64,000 nt of DNA from Streptomyces aureus (GTDB lineage: Bacteria > Actinomycetota > Actinomycetes > Streptomycetales > Streptomycetaceae). The stretch is taken from contig NZ_JNZD01000002.1 of the NCBI RefSeq assembly GCF_000725495.1, forward strand, positions 248,001 through 312,000, given 5' to 3'. Position numbers and translations under genes: made by a program. The notes under the pieces were generated by a model that was given only the letters and a program-made list of their open reading frames with translations, searched no databases and was not told the DNA's origin. Shown in pieces: positions 28,881 to 37,177 of the stretch (positions are counted from its first letter, which is position 1; the number at the start of each line of letters is the position of its first letter).

Positions 28881-29612
28881 CTACCGATCCGGCAGGTCGG
28901 GGGTGCCGAACACCGTCGTCCAGCGGTGGGCGAGTTGCGCGTTCTCCTCGGGTGTGAGGAAACCGGGCGCGCCGAGTGCCAGGGCCGCCGCGTACGCCGC
29001 GGTCCAAGCTCGCAGCCAGGCCGGATCGTCGAGCACCTCGATCTCGACCTCGTCGTCCTCGTCCGGACCGAACAGGTGCGGGCCCACCCGGCGAGCGGAC
29101 TCCGTGACCACCTCCTGGAGAGCCGTCAGGGCCCATCCGACCGGAGAACAGGTGGTGTTCTCCCGCAGCCAACGAGCCCACAGGGTCCGGTTCAGCGCCT
29201 CTTCGGCCTCGTCCGACTGCGCGGCCAGGGCCTCGGCCTGGGCGGCGGTGAGTGCTCGCGCCCGGTTCATCACCCATTCCACGGCGTCCCCGTGGGGGCC
29301 GGCCGCCAGCCATGCGGGCACCTGCTCCACGACCGTGAAGGCCCGGCAGCGCACCCATCTGCTCTGCGGCCACGGCCCCATCCGTTCGAGATCGGTCACG
29401 CGCCACAGGCTGGACGGCCACATCGCGACGTCCATGGCGATCTCGTTGACCATCATCCCGTCGGCGTGGACCAGTTGAAGCTGCACCGGTCGCCCGGTCC
29501 GGCGCTCACGGGCGACCGCCAGCTTGTCGGGAACGAAGGACACCCGTACCCCGGGGGCGGGTTCCCGATCGCCGTAGAAATGCTCGGCGCCGTCGAAGGC
29601 GAAGTAGAACAC
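28881..29612 (-). CDS. Hypothetical protein, helical, actinobacterial type
   Basis: 243 aa, no signal peptide or membrane segment. It is rich in Trp, Ala and Glu, with a long Ala/Glu helix (RARALTAAQAEALAAQSDEAEEAL) and an acidic patch (FGPDEDDEVEIEVLDD). N-terminal MFYFAFDGAEHFYGDREPAPG resembles a small beta-structured start. Third-position GC is coding-like. No family recognised; neighbours give no clue. The ATG at 29612 is the only good start. Confidence 0.65.
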   Translation of the reverse strand: MFYFAFDGAEHFYGDREPAPGVRVSFVPDKLAVARERRTGRPVQLQLVHADGMMVNEIAMDVAMWPSSLWRVTDLERMGPWPQSRWVRCRAFTVVEQVPAWLAAGPHGDAVEWVMNRARALTAAQAEALAAQSDEAEEALNRTLWARWLRENTTCSPVGWALTALQEVVTESARRVGPHLFGPDEDDEVEIEVLDDPAWLRAWTAAYAAALALGAPGFLTPEENAQLAHRWTTVFGTPDLPDR

Positions 29613-29908
29613 ACGTCCACAGTAGGCGCGTTAACGTGGTGAGCGCCCCCCGTTACGAGGCGTACGAGGCCGTCACCCGCGAGTCACCCACTCTTCTCGA
29701 ACCGGGCGCGGCATGGGAACATCCCGAACGCCCTTCGGCCGATGGGCGTCCCGCAGAGCCCTTTCGGGCACGGTCGCGCACGGGGTCCGCACCCGCGTGT
29801 GTGTATCCGGCCGTCGGCGGGGCAGTCGGGTGTCGCGGGTGGGGCCGGCTCGTGTCCCACCGGTGCTCCCGTTCGGGCAGGGGCGGCGCGCCGCGGGGAG
29901 GAGGGCAC

Positions 29909-30493
29909 ATGCGGACCCGGATACGCGGCTGGCGCTGGCGCCGCAATCCGCTGCGCCGCCGCTCCGACGTCGTCGAGGCGTGGTGGGCGCTGGCCGTCGG
30001 CGTCCTGCTGCTGGTCGGCGCACCGCTCGCGGGGGCGGGTGCGGCACGGTGGACGTACGAGGGGGCGCAGACGCATTCGGCGGCGCGGCGGGCCGCCCAG
30101 CAGCACGTGCGTGCCGTGCTCCTCGAGGACACGCCGACGGCGGTCACCGCGCGGCCGGGCGGCCGACCTCGCTCGCTCTCCGCGGACGTCCGCTGGACGG
30201 CGTCCGACGGCAAGCAGCGGACCGCACGCGTGCCGGTGCCGCCGGGACTGCGGCGAGGTGAGCACGTCGACGTGTGGACCGACGCGCGGGGCGCGATCGT
30301 GCATCCGGCGCCGACCCGTTCGATGATGCTCCAACAGGCGCTGGCCATCGGCGTCTTCACCGTCGCGGGGATCACCTTCACCGTCTCCGCCGCGCATCTG
30401 TGCGTACGCCGGGCGCTCGGCCGCCGCCGCCTGGCCCGCTGGGAACAGGAGTGGGCCCGCACGGAACCGGACTGGAGCCGCCGCGCGGCCTGA
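29909..30493 (+). CDS. Rv1733c-family membrane protein
   Basis: 194 aa. Basic N-terminus with WRWRRNPLRRRSDVVEAW, then a membrane helix (43 region: ALAVGVLLLVGAPLAGAGAA). An extracytoplasmic domain with the VRWTASDGKQRTARVPVPPGL motif follows, then a second helix (ALAIGVFTVAGITFTVSAAHL) and an Arg-rich tail. This two-helix layout with the conserved R-N-P-L-R-R start is the actinobacterial Rv1733c family; function unknown. The SD GGGAGGAGGG selects the ATG at 29909 over the longer frame. Confidence 0.8.
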   Translation: MRTRIRGWRWRRNPLRRRSDVVEAWWALAVGVLLLVGAPLAGAGAARWTYEGAQTHSAARRAAQQHVRAVLLEDTPTAVTARPGGRPRSLSADVRWTASDGKQRTARVPVPPGLRRGEHVDVWTDARGAIVHPAPTRSMMLQQALAIGVFTVAGITFTVSAAHLCVRRALGRRRLARWEQEWARTEPDWSRRAA

Positions 30494-30602
30494 GTGGCAC
30501 CGTACGGGCACGGGAGCGGGGTGCGGCCCGAGGGGCTGCGAGCGCCGAGGAGCGGACGTACGGTGTGATCATCCGCGCCCGTGTGCCGAAAGGTGGTCCC
30601 CG

Positions 30603-31568
30603 ATGGCCCAGTTCGACCTCCCGCTCGACGAACTCCGCACCTACCGCAGCGCGTCCACCGAGCCCGAGGACTTCGACGCCTTCTGGGCCAAGACCCTCCA
30701 AGAGGCCCGCGAACACGACCTCGACGCGCGCTTCGACCGCGTCGACCTCCCGCTGAAGACCGTCACGGTCCACGACGTCACGTTCGCCGGGTTCGGCGGA
30801 CATCCGATCAAGGGCTGGCTGACCGTGCCGGCCTGGGCGAACTCGCCGCTTCCGACGGTCGTCGAGTTCATCGGGTACGGCGGCGGACGCGGACTCCCGC
30901 ACACCCATCTCCTGTGGGCCTCGGCCGGGTTCGCCCACTTCGTCATGGACACCCGCGGCCAGGCGAGCGCGTGGGGTGGAGGCGAGACCCCGGACCCGGT
31001 GGGCAGCGCTCCCGCCTTCCCCGGCTTCATGACGCGGGGCGTCGAGGACCCCGAGACGTACTACTACCGGCGGCTGTTCACGGACGCCGTGCGCGCCGTG
31101 GAGGCGGCCCGTTCGCATCCGCTGGTCGACCCGGCGCGCGTCGCGGCGCTGGGCACCAGCCAGGGCGGCGGCATCACGATCGCGGTCGGCGGTCTGGTGC
31201 CCGACCTGGCGGCGATCGCCCCCGACGTGCCGTTCCTGTGTGACTTCCCGCGGGCCATGACCCTCACGGACCGCGCTCCCTACCGGGAGATCGGCAACTA
31301 CCTCAAGACCCATCGCGGCCGCTCGGAGCAGGTGCGGCGCACCCTCTCCTACTTCGACGGGGCGCACTTCGCCGCGCGCGGCCGCGCACCCGCCCTGTTC
31401 TCGGCGGCCCTGGAGGACCAAACCTGCCCGCCGTCCACGGTGTTCGCGGCCTTCAACGCCTGGGGTCACGAGGACAAGGAGATCGAGGTGTACGACTTCA
31501 ACGACCATGAGGGCGGCGGCCCTTACCAGCAGGCGGCGCAGCTGCGCTGGCTCCCCGCGCGGGTCTGA
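30603..31568 (+). CDS. Acetylxylan esterase / cephalosporin-C deacetylase, CE7 family
   Basis: 321 aa. CE7 hallmarks: RGQ in MDTRGQASAWGG (115-126), the nucleophile GTSQGG (184-189, Ser186), the acid in LEDQTCPPST (270-279, Asp272) and His302 in NDHEGGG. It deacetylates acetylated xylo-oligosaccharides or small acetyl esters. No signal peptide, so it acts in the cytosol after uptake. A SnoaL-like gene follows 8 bases later. Confidence 0.9.
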   Translation: MAQFDLPLDELRTYRSASTEPEDFDAFWAKTLQEAREHDLDARFDRVDLPLKTVTVHDVTFAGFGGHPIKGWLTVPAWANSPLPTVVEFIGYGGGRGLPHTHLLWASAGFAHFVMDTRGQASAWGGGETPDPVGSAPAFPGFMTRGVEDPETYYYRRLFTDAVRAVEAARSHPLVDPARVAALGTSQGGGITIAVGGLVPDLAAIAPDVPFLCDFPRAMTLTDRAPYREIGNYLKTHRGRSEQVRRTLSYFDGAHFAARGRAPALFSAALEDQTCPPSTVFAAFNAWGHEDKEIEVYDFNDHEGGGPYQQAAQLRWLPARV

Positions 31569-31576
31569 GGCCCCCG

Positions 31577-31978
31577 ATGGACACGGCGACCGCGGCGCGG
31601 CGCTTCGTGCGGGTGTGGCAGCGGGCCTGGGCGGCGCACGACGTCGAGGCGATCCTGGAGCTGTACGCGGACGGGTGCGTCCACCGGTCGATGCCGTTCC
31701 GGGAGCCGCACCGCGGCCGGGACGAGCTCGCCGCGTACCTGCGCTGGTCCTTCGCGTCCGAGCACCCGACCGACGTCCGGTTCTCCGAGCCGCTGGTCGG
31801 GGAGGACGGCCGCGCGGTCGCCGAGTTCCGCGTCCTCGCGGAGGAGAACGGCCGTCCCTCGACGCTCGCGGGATGTGTCTTCGTCCGCTTCGACGCAAGG
31901 GGGCTCGCCGTGGAGACACGGGATTATTGGCACAGTATCCCGGAATCCGTATCCGCTCTCCCGTGGCAAACGGCCTAG
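31577..31978 (+). CDS. SnoaL-like (NTF2-fold) protein
   Basis: 133 aa. FVRVWQRAWAAHDVEAILELYADGCVHRSMPF is the helix-turn start of the NTF2-like fold, and a curved-sheet pattern follows. Such proteins are small isomerases, hydrolases or ligand binders; no specific activity can be read. It follows the esterase closely and is probably co-transcribed. Confidence 0.78.
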   Translation: MDTATAARRFVRVWQRAWAAHDVEAILELYADGCVHRSMPFREPHRGRDELAAYLRWSFASEHPTDVRFSEPLVGEDGRAVAEFRVLAEENGRPSTLAGCVFVRFDARGLAVETRDYWHSIPESVSALPWQTA

Positions 31979-32141
31979 CCGAAACCAACTTCGGCAACTG
32001 GTGGGTCGACCGCATTTCGACCGGCACCAACGATCTCATCTACGACGACGCCAACGGCGACTCGGTGCGCATCAACCGGTGGACCGACATCACGTTCCCG
32101 AGCCGTCCGCCGCTGGTCAAGGACGCAGCCCGGACCCGGCG
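31979..32141 (+). pseudogene. Orphan coding-like fragment, probable gene remnant
   Basis: One frame, open from a GTG at 31963 inside the end of the SnoaL gene to a stop at 32199, reads NFGNWWVDRISTGTNDLIY and continues with WTDITFPSRPPLVKD. Codons have strong third-position GC and the peptide looks well ordered. Yet it has no SD, starts inside the previous gene and runs into the 3' end of the opposing gene. The best reading is the surviving piece of a longer gene. The parent family is not recognised. Confidence 0.45.
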
Positions 32142-32843
32142 TCAGAAAAGGCTGTCCCACCGCGCGTCGACGCTCCAAGTGGTCGTGCCCGAGGCGTAGT
32201 CGGCGAAGAGCGCGGCCACCTGGCCCCTCTCGCTCAGCACACAGCGGTAGTGGTGTTCCGGCGAGCCCTCCCGGTGTTCGACGGCGAAGCCGCCCTCGGG
32301 AACGCCCGCGTTCGGACCGTGGCCGACCTGAAGGAAGTGGCCGTCGCTCCGCTCCAGGATCAGGAACCAGTTCTCCGCGGACAGCCGCCCCACGGCCCGC
32401 TCGATCACATCGGGGTCCGCGTCCTCCACCCTGAGCCCGACGCACGGTTGGAGGCTGAGCGCGTCCGTCCCGCGCTGCGCGGGCGGCCGGTGCAGCACCT
32501 GGGCCTGGGGGTCGAAGCAGACGAGTCCGTGCCGGCCGGCGAGGGCCACCACCTCGGGCGCCGTCTCGTCGGCGCGGCTCCAGGACATGGGCATGATCAC
32601 GTGGGCGGCGGAGACGTCGAGGCCCGCGGCCCAGGGCGAGGGTTCCACTTCCGGACCGTCGTCCGCGGCGGACGAGAGCTCGGGGAACCGGCCGGTCAGC
32701 TCCCGGTGGAACGCGTCCACACCCTCGTTCGCGACGACTCCGGCCCCGGCGAGGTCCTCGTCGCACAGCCGCATGTAGGTGCGCGTGGCGTCGGCGGCCG
32801 AGACCCGCCCGGACTCGAACCACACCGCTAGATCGAAACTCAC
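32142..32843 (-). CDS. Hypothetical protein
   Basis: 233 aa, soluble, acidic. It begins SFDLAVWFESGRVSAADATRTYMRL and ends with a beta-rich region containing WFLILERSDGHFLQVGHG and TTTWSVDARWDSLF. The final segment resembles immunity-type or DUF1801-like beta sheets, but no family is firmly recognised. A GTG at 32843 with GGAGG upstream is preferred to the longer, low-complexity extension. Confidence 0.65.
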   Translation of the reverse strand: MSFDLAVWFESGRVSAADATRTYMRLCDEDLAGAGVVANEGVDAFHRELTGRFPELSSAADDGPEVEPSPWAAGLDVSAAHVIMPMSWSRADETAPEVVALAGRHGLVCFDPQAQVLHRPPAQRGTDALSLQPCVGLRVEDADPDVIERAVGRLSAENWFLILERSDGHFLQVGHGPNAGVPEGGFAVEHREGSPEHHYRCVLSERGQVAALFADYASGTTTWSVDARWDSLF

Positions 32844-33175
32844 GTCGCCTCCGTCCGTCGAACCTTGCCGCCGGGAGCCTAGAGCCGTCCACTGACAACA
32901 CCCCCGCGCCACCGGAGATCCGGGCGGTCCTTCACGGCGGCACCCCACCCGAGGCCGACGCACTGCCCCCTCCTCCGCCGCACCACCTCCGACCTCCGCC
33001 GCACCCGCACCCGCACCCGCACCCGCACCCGACGCACCACCTCCCATCGCCGCCCCACCCTCGGCCGGCGCGCCGCCTCCAACAGGCGCCCGCCCCACCT
33101 TCAGTCGACGGGCAACCTCCGACCGCCGCAACTCCCCGCACCGCCAAGCCGGTCGAGGCCGCACCCCTCTCCGGC
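32844..33175. other. Intergenic region with hexanucleotide repeat
   Basis: 332 bp of C-rich DNA between two minus-strand genes, holding the GCACCC tract at 33001-33030 and CCGCCGCACCACC-like repeats. No coding pattern beyond compositional frames. Confidence 0.45.
33001..33030. repeat. GCACCC hexanucleotide tandem repeat, five copies
   Basis: Five exact contiguous copies of GCACCC. In the minus-strand reading it gives alternating Gly/Val/Arg codes only. Likely a slippage-prone microsatellite. Confidence 0.9.
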
Positions 33176-34072
33176 CTACGCGCCGAGCAGGGCCAGGTCC
33201 CGCGGGGTCAGCCGCAGGGTTCCCGCGGCGATGTTCTCGTCCAGGTGTGCCGGGTCGGCCGTGCCGGGGATGGCCAGGACGTGCGGCCCGCGGTGGAGGG
33301 TCCAGGCGAGCCGCACCTGGGCCGGGCTCGCTCCGTGGGCGCGGGCGACAGCGGCGACCCGGTCGTCCGGCTCCCGCCCGGCGGCGGCTTCACGGCGCAG
33401 GCCGGAGACCGCGAAGAACGGCACGAACGCGATGCCGAGCTCGCCGCAGAGGTCGACCAGGCCACTGTCGTCGGACCGGCGCCAGTCGAGCGCGTACGCG
33501 TTCTGCACGCAGACCACCGGGGCCATGGACCGGGCCTCGACGACGTGCTCGGGGCGGACATTGGAGAGACCGAGGTGGCGTACGAGGCCCGCGTCGCGCA
33601 GCTCGGTGAGCGCGCCGAAGTGCTCCGCGACGGAGTCGGTGGCAGGGCCGTCGCGACGCAGGTTCACCACGTCGAGGTGGTCGCGGCCCAGCTGCCGCAG
33701 ATTCTCCTCCACCTGGCCGCGCAGCTGGTCGGGGCGGGCCATGCCCTGCCAGACGCCGGACGGATCACGGCCCGGTCCGACCTTGGTGACCACGACCACG
33801 TCGTCCCGGTACGAGGAACGCGAGGCGGACAGCGCGCGGTTGATCAGCTCGTTGGCCGAGCGGAGCGGGGAGAAGTAGAAGGAGGCGGTGTCGATGTGGT
33901 TGACGCCCTGGTCGACCGCCCTGCGCAGCAGGCGCACCGCGAGGTCGCGGTCGATCGGCGGGCCGTCCGAGTTCCCCTCCATACCGTTGCCGGTCAGCCG
34001 CATGGCCCCGTAGCCGATCCGGTTGACCTCCAGGTCTCCCAGTTTCCATGTCCCCGCGTCCGCCGCGTTCAC
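33176..34072 (-). CDS. Aldo/keto reductase
   Basis: 298 aa. LEVNRIGYGAMRLTG starts the barrel and HIDTASFYFSPLRSANELIN contains the catalytic Asp and the position of the catalytic Tyr (FYF). DVVVVTKVG holds the Lys, and the C-terminal AIPGTADPAHLDEN is the NADPH-binding block (IPG, then basic/polar). It reduces aldehydes or ketones with NADPH; substrate unknown. GTG start, GGAGAGGGG upstream. Confidence 0.88.
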   Translation of the reverse strand: MNAADAGTWKLGDLEVNRIGYGAMRLTGNGMEGNSDGPPIDRDLAVRLLRRAVDQGVNHIDTASFYFSPLRSANELINRALSASRSSYRDDVVVVTKVGPGRDPSGVWQGMARPDQLRGQVEENLRQLGRDHLDVVNLRRDGPATDSVAEHFGALTELRDAGLVRHLGLSNVRPEHVVEARSMAPVVCVQNAYALDWRRSDDSGLVDLCGELGIAFVPFFAVSGLRREAAAGREPDDRVAAVARAHGASPAQVRLAWTLHRGPHVLAIPGTADPAHLDENIAAGTLRLTPRDLALLGA

Positions 34073-34571
34073 CGTGGCCCCTCTCCCGTCGTCTCGGTCT
34101 TGAGTCGTCCGGCCGTCCGGCCGGAGCCTGGAGTATGAGGCGGTCCGGGGTCGTGCCGACAGGGCTGCCGTATGGGCGAAGGGTCACATTCGGATCGGGA
34201 ACCGACCGCTGTGGCCCGGCCGTTGGACCTGGCGAGAGATGTTCGGGCCGGGCGGCCTTCGCGATCACCCGGTCCGGGGGCTTTCGGTCACGGCGGGCCC
34301 GGCGGTCGTCACGACTTCCGGACCTCCCGGCGACCATGGATCGGCGGGGCGGGCAGCGGGCCCTGGACCGCACATCGCAGTCGCCCCAAGGGAGTCGGCG
34401 CCCGGCGCGGCCCGGGCCGGGGCACCTGGCGCGCGCCCCGCTCCGACCGGGGCGCGGACGGGATTCGGTCGAAGTCACCGAACCCTCTTTCCTGGTGGTT
34501 TAGACCAATGCTAATTGTGGTGGCGCACCGAGCTCACACGGCTACGTTTTGTCACCACAGGAGGCGCGGTC
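34073..34571. other. Intergenic region between aldo/keto reductase and GntR regulator
   Basis: 499 bp, divergent. Most is GC-rich without coding bias in any frame. The last 80 bases become AT-richer and contain the DasR-like palindrome (34496-34507) and the SD of the GntR gene. Confidence 0.45.
34496..34507 (+). promoter_or_regulatory. DasR-like (dre) palindrome upstream of GntR gene
   Basis: TGGTTTAGACCA differs by one base from the TGGTCTAGACCA core of the DasR-responsive element; over the 16-base consensus it matches at 12. It lies 64 bases before the start of a HutC-type GntR regulator. It could be bound by that regulator itself or by DasR, which links genes to N-acetylglucosamine supply. 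Confidence 0.55.
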
Positions 34572-35297
34572 ATGGCCCGCACCACCCATCCGTCCGACCA
34601 CGAACCGCTCTACGCGCGGATCGCCGCACAACTGCTCGGCGAGCTGCGCGAGGGGACCATCCCGCCCGGCGAACGCCTGCCGGGCGAACGCGAGTTGTCC
34701 ACCCGCTTCGGCGTCAGCCGGGAGACCGTGCGGCAGGCGCTGCAGATGCTGCGACGCGAGGGCCAGGTCTCCACCGACCGGCGCGGCAGCCACGCGACAC
34801 TGTCCGGCAGCGCCGCCGAGCGCGTCCCGTCCCTGGACTTCCCCGTCGGCGCCTACACCGGCGAGCCCGACGGGTGCCGACGGGCCACCGTGACCTGGGA
34901 GACCCCCTCGCCGGAACACGCCAAGGCCCTCGGACTCGCCCCTCGGCGGGCGACGCTGGTCCATCGCTACGAGTCCGCCGCGTCCGACGGCAGCGGACTG
35001 CGCTCGGCCGTGACATCGTTTTCCGCCATCGCCGTGACCGAGGTGGAGGAACTCGCCCGCTACCGCGACCGCGCGAACGGCAACTCCTCCGCACAGCTCT
35101 CCCGCGCCTACGACTGGATGCGCAAGGCCGGGCTGACCCTGCACCACCGGGACGCGATCACCAGACTCCCCCAGTCGGTACGGGTCACCCGGCGCGTGCA
35201 CGACCAGTACGACCGCCCGCTGGAGATCACCGACCTGACCGTGGACGCCCAACAGGACGCCCTGGTCTACGAGTTCACCCTTCCGGCGGCCACGTGA
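34572..35297 (+). CDS. GntR-family regulator, HutC/UTRA type
   Basis: 241 aa. The winged helix-turn-helix occupies residues 10-75: EPLYARIAAQLLGELREGTI, LPGERELSTRFGVSRETVRQAL, LRREGQVSTDRRGS. A UTRA-type effector domain fills the rest (EHAKALGLAPRRATLVHRY; DQYDRPLEITDLTVDAQQDALVYEF). This is the DasR/NagR/HutC layout, so a sugar phosphate or small acid may be the ligand. SD GGAGG 7 bases before the ATG. Its 3' end overlaps the methyltransferase by 23 bp tail to tail. Confidence 0.9.
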   Translation: MARTTHPSDHEPLYARIAAQLLGELREGTIPPGERLPGERELSTRFGVSRETVRQALQMLRREGQVSTDRRGSHATLSGSAAERVPSLDFPVGAYTGEPDGCRRATVTWETPSPEHAKALGLAPRRATLVHRYESAASDGSGLRSAVTSFSAIAVTEVEELARYRDRANGNSSAQLSRAYDWMRKAGLTLHHRDAITRLPQSVRVTRRVHDQYDRPLEITDLTVDAQQDALVYEFTLPAAT

Positions 35298-36120
35298 CGG
35301 AATCGGTCCCCGCACGGGTGGCCACGACCATCCGGGCCCGGGGGCTGCCGTCCCGCCGGCACCCGAGGCTTGTCAGCGGGTGCAGCTCCGTCCGGAATCC
35401 GGCCCGCGCCAGTTCCCGCTCCACGTCCGCCAGCCGGAACGTGCGGTAGTACATGACGAAGGTCGGGCGCCGGACGGCGTTGCGCAGCCGCATCACCGTG
35501 TCGAAGCCCAGCAGGGCCCAGTACCCGGGCGACCCCGGGCGCGGCGGAGCCATGATCGGGAACGCGAAGCTCCCGCCCGGGCGCAGGACGGCGTGGACGC
35601 CCGAGAACAGACCGGGCAGCTCACGCCGAAGGAAGTGCCCGAAGGCACCGAAGCTCACGACGAGGTCGAAGGCCGGTCCGAAGGGCAGGGCCCGGGCGTC
35701 CGCGCGGACGAAGGCGACCGTCGGCGCCCGGCTCGCGCCCTTCGGGGAGGGCGACTCCTCCGCTCCGGGTCGCGAGTCCCGTGACCGGCCCCCGCCGGCC
35801 GCCGACGGGGCCCTGTCGCCGCCCCCGAGCCGTGAGCGTCCGACCGCCAGCATGCCCGCGCTGATGTCGACCCCGGTGACGCTCTCCCGGCACACCTCCC
35901 GCAGGACCTCCATGCCCGCGCCGGTGCCGCAGCACAGGTCGAGTCCCGCGGCGAAGGGCCCCATCGGAGCGAGGGCGTCGCCCACCGCGTCGAGGATCAC
36001 GTCCGGGGTCCGGAACGGCGTGTGGTCGAACTTGGGCGCGAGCAGGTCGTAGCCGCGCTCGATCGACGAGAGGGCCTGCACGGCCAGTTCGCGGAGGCTG
36101 GGACCTTGCGGGGTGAACAT
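35275..36120 (-). CDS. Class I SAM-dependent methyltransferase
   Basis: 281 aa. GLDLCCGTGAGMEVL (59-73) is the SAM loop and VTGVDISAGMLAVGR the acidic strand. A basic, Ser/Gly/Pro-rich insertion (about 97-132) interrupts the fold and is probably disordered. The catalytic region is FDLVVSFGAFGHFLRRELPG. The C-terminal RRPTFVMYYRTFRLADVEREL is a substrate-side cap. Substrate unknown. It is convergent with the GntR gene. Confidence 0.85.
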   Translation of the reverse strand: MFTPQGPSLRELAVQALSSIERGYDLLAPKFDHTPFRTPDVILDAVGDALAPMGPFAAGLDLCCGTGAGMEVLREVCRESVTGVDISAGMLAVGRSRLGGGDRAPSAAGGGRSRDSRPGAEESPSPKGASRAPTVAFVRADARALPFGPAFDLVVSFGAFGHFLRRELPGLFSGVHAVLRPGGSFAFPIMAPPRPGSPGYWALLGFDTVMRLRNAVRRPTFVMYYRTFRLADVERELARAGFRTELHPLTSLGCRRDGSPRARMVVATRAGTDSVTWPPEG

Positions 36121-36233
36121 CCGCCGAGCCTAGTCGTCGGATGCGGAAGTTCCCCCGGAGCCGGCCCGGCGACGTCCGGCGCGTGCGCGGACCGGAGGCC
36201 GGACGACGCGTGGAGCGGAACCCGGACCGCGGG

Positions 36234-36959
36234 TCAGCCGAGCACCGCCACCGTGATCTCGCCCGCCGCGGGGCCGGCCTGGGCGACCGGTTCGCCGCCC
36301 GGTCCCCAGACGCCCGAGCCGCCGGAGGTCTCCGGGTAGGAGCCGCTGGGCCCGGCCGCGGTGGAGAGAACGACCCACATGCCGTGGGCGACGGCGCGCT
36401 CTCGCATATGGGTGTCCCGTCGGGCCGCGGAGTCGGAACCGGGGCCGTAGAGGGTGCCGGCCACATAGGCGTCGACACCGAGCGCCGCCGTGTCGACGGC
36501 GTGCTGGGGCACCGCGGCGTCGTAGCAGACGGCCAGTCCGAGCCTCCACCCGTCGACGGTGAGCACCGTCGGTTTCTCGCCGGGGCTGAACCGGTCGAAC
36601 TCGGGGCCGTGCAGCCACATCTTCCGGTACACCGCCGTAACACCGTCGCCGGTCACGGCCAGGGTGGCGATGTACTCGCGGCCGTCCTCGTCCTCGATCG
36701 GCGCGCCGACCAGCGCCACGGAGCCGGCGGCACGGCAGGCGTCCACCAGGGGCCGGAGGCGGTCGTCGTCCGGGGACACCGCGGGGGCGGCGAGGTCGTA
36801 CCCGGTGAGGGAGAACTCGGGGAAGACCACCAGTCTCGCGTCCGCCCGCCCGATGGCCCGCGCGTGCTCCGAGACGTTCCCCACGACGTCGTCGCCGGCC
36901 CACAGGGGCTGGACGACGGCCACCGTCAGCGGCTCCCTCTTCGATCCACTCGTCTCCAT
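36234..36959 (-). CDS. Carbon-nitrogen hydrolase (nitrilase superfamily)
   Basis: 241 aa. The catalytic triad is complete: Glu48 in FPEFSLTGYD, Lys113 in YRKMWLHGPE, Cys145 in AVCYDAAVP. It hydrolyses an amide or nitrile bond; the length and CYDAAVP context fit a general aliphatic-amidase-like branch. The start ATG abuts an AT-rich palindrome (36964-36975). Divergent from the GH13 gene. Confidence 0.88.
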   Translation of the reverse strand: METSGSKREPLTVAVVQPLWAGDDVVGNVSEHARAIGRADARLVVFPEFSLTGYDLAAPAVSPDDDRLRPLVDACRAAGSVALVGAPIEDEDGREYIATLAVTGDGVTAVYRKMWLHGPEFDRFSPGEKPTVLTVDGWRLGLAVCYDAAVPQHAVDTAALGVDAYVAGTLYGPGSDSAARRDTHMRERAVAHGMWVVLSTAAGPSGSYPETSGGSGVWGPGGEPVAQAGPAAGEITVAVLG

Positions 36960-36963
36960 GAGG

Positions 36964-36975
36964 TTGATTATTCAA
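36964..36975 (-). promoter_or_regulatory. AT-rich inverted repeat at nitrilase start
   Basis: TTGATTATTCAA, near-perfect palindrome, only 5 bases upstream of the nitrilase ATG in otherwise GC-rich DNA. It may contain the -10 and an operator for a short-leader transcript. Confidence 0.3.
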
Positions 36976-37177
36976 GATCCGGCCACTCCGTCCGGCGTCG
37001 GCCCCGGCTGCCTGCACTTCGATGGCCTTCCCGGGCCGGACCCTCGTGTCCCCGTGACCCGTGTTCCGTGACCCCTGTCCCGTGCCCCTTCCCGTGTCCC
37101 CGGCGCCACGGCGAGCGGCAGCCGAAAGACGGCCCCTGGGGCGGCGGACGCCCGGCGTGGTCATCTATCGTCCCGGT

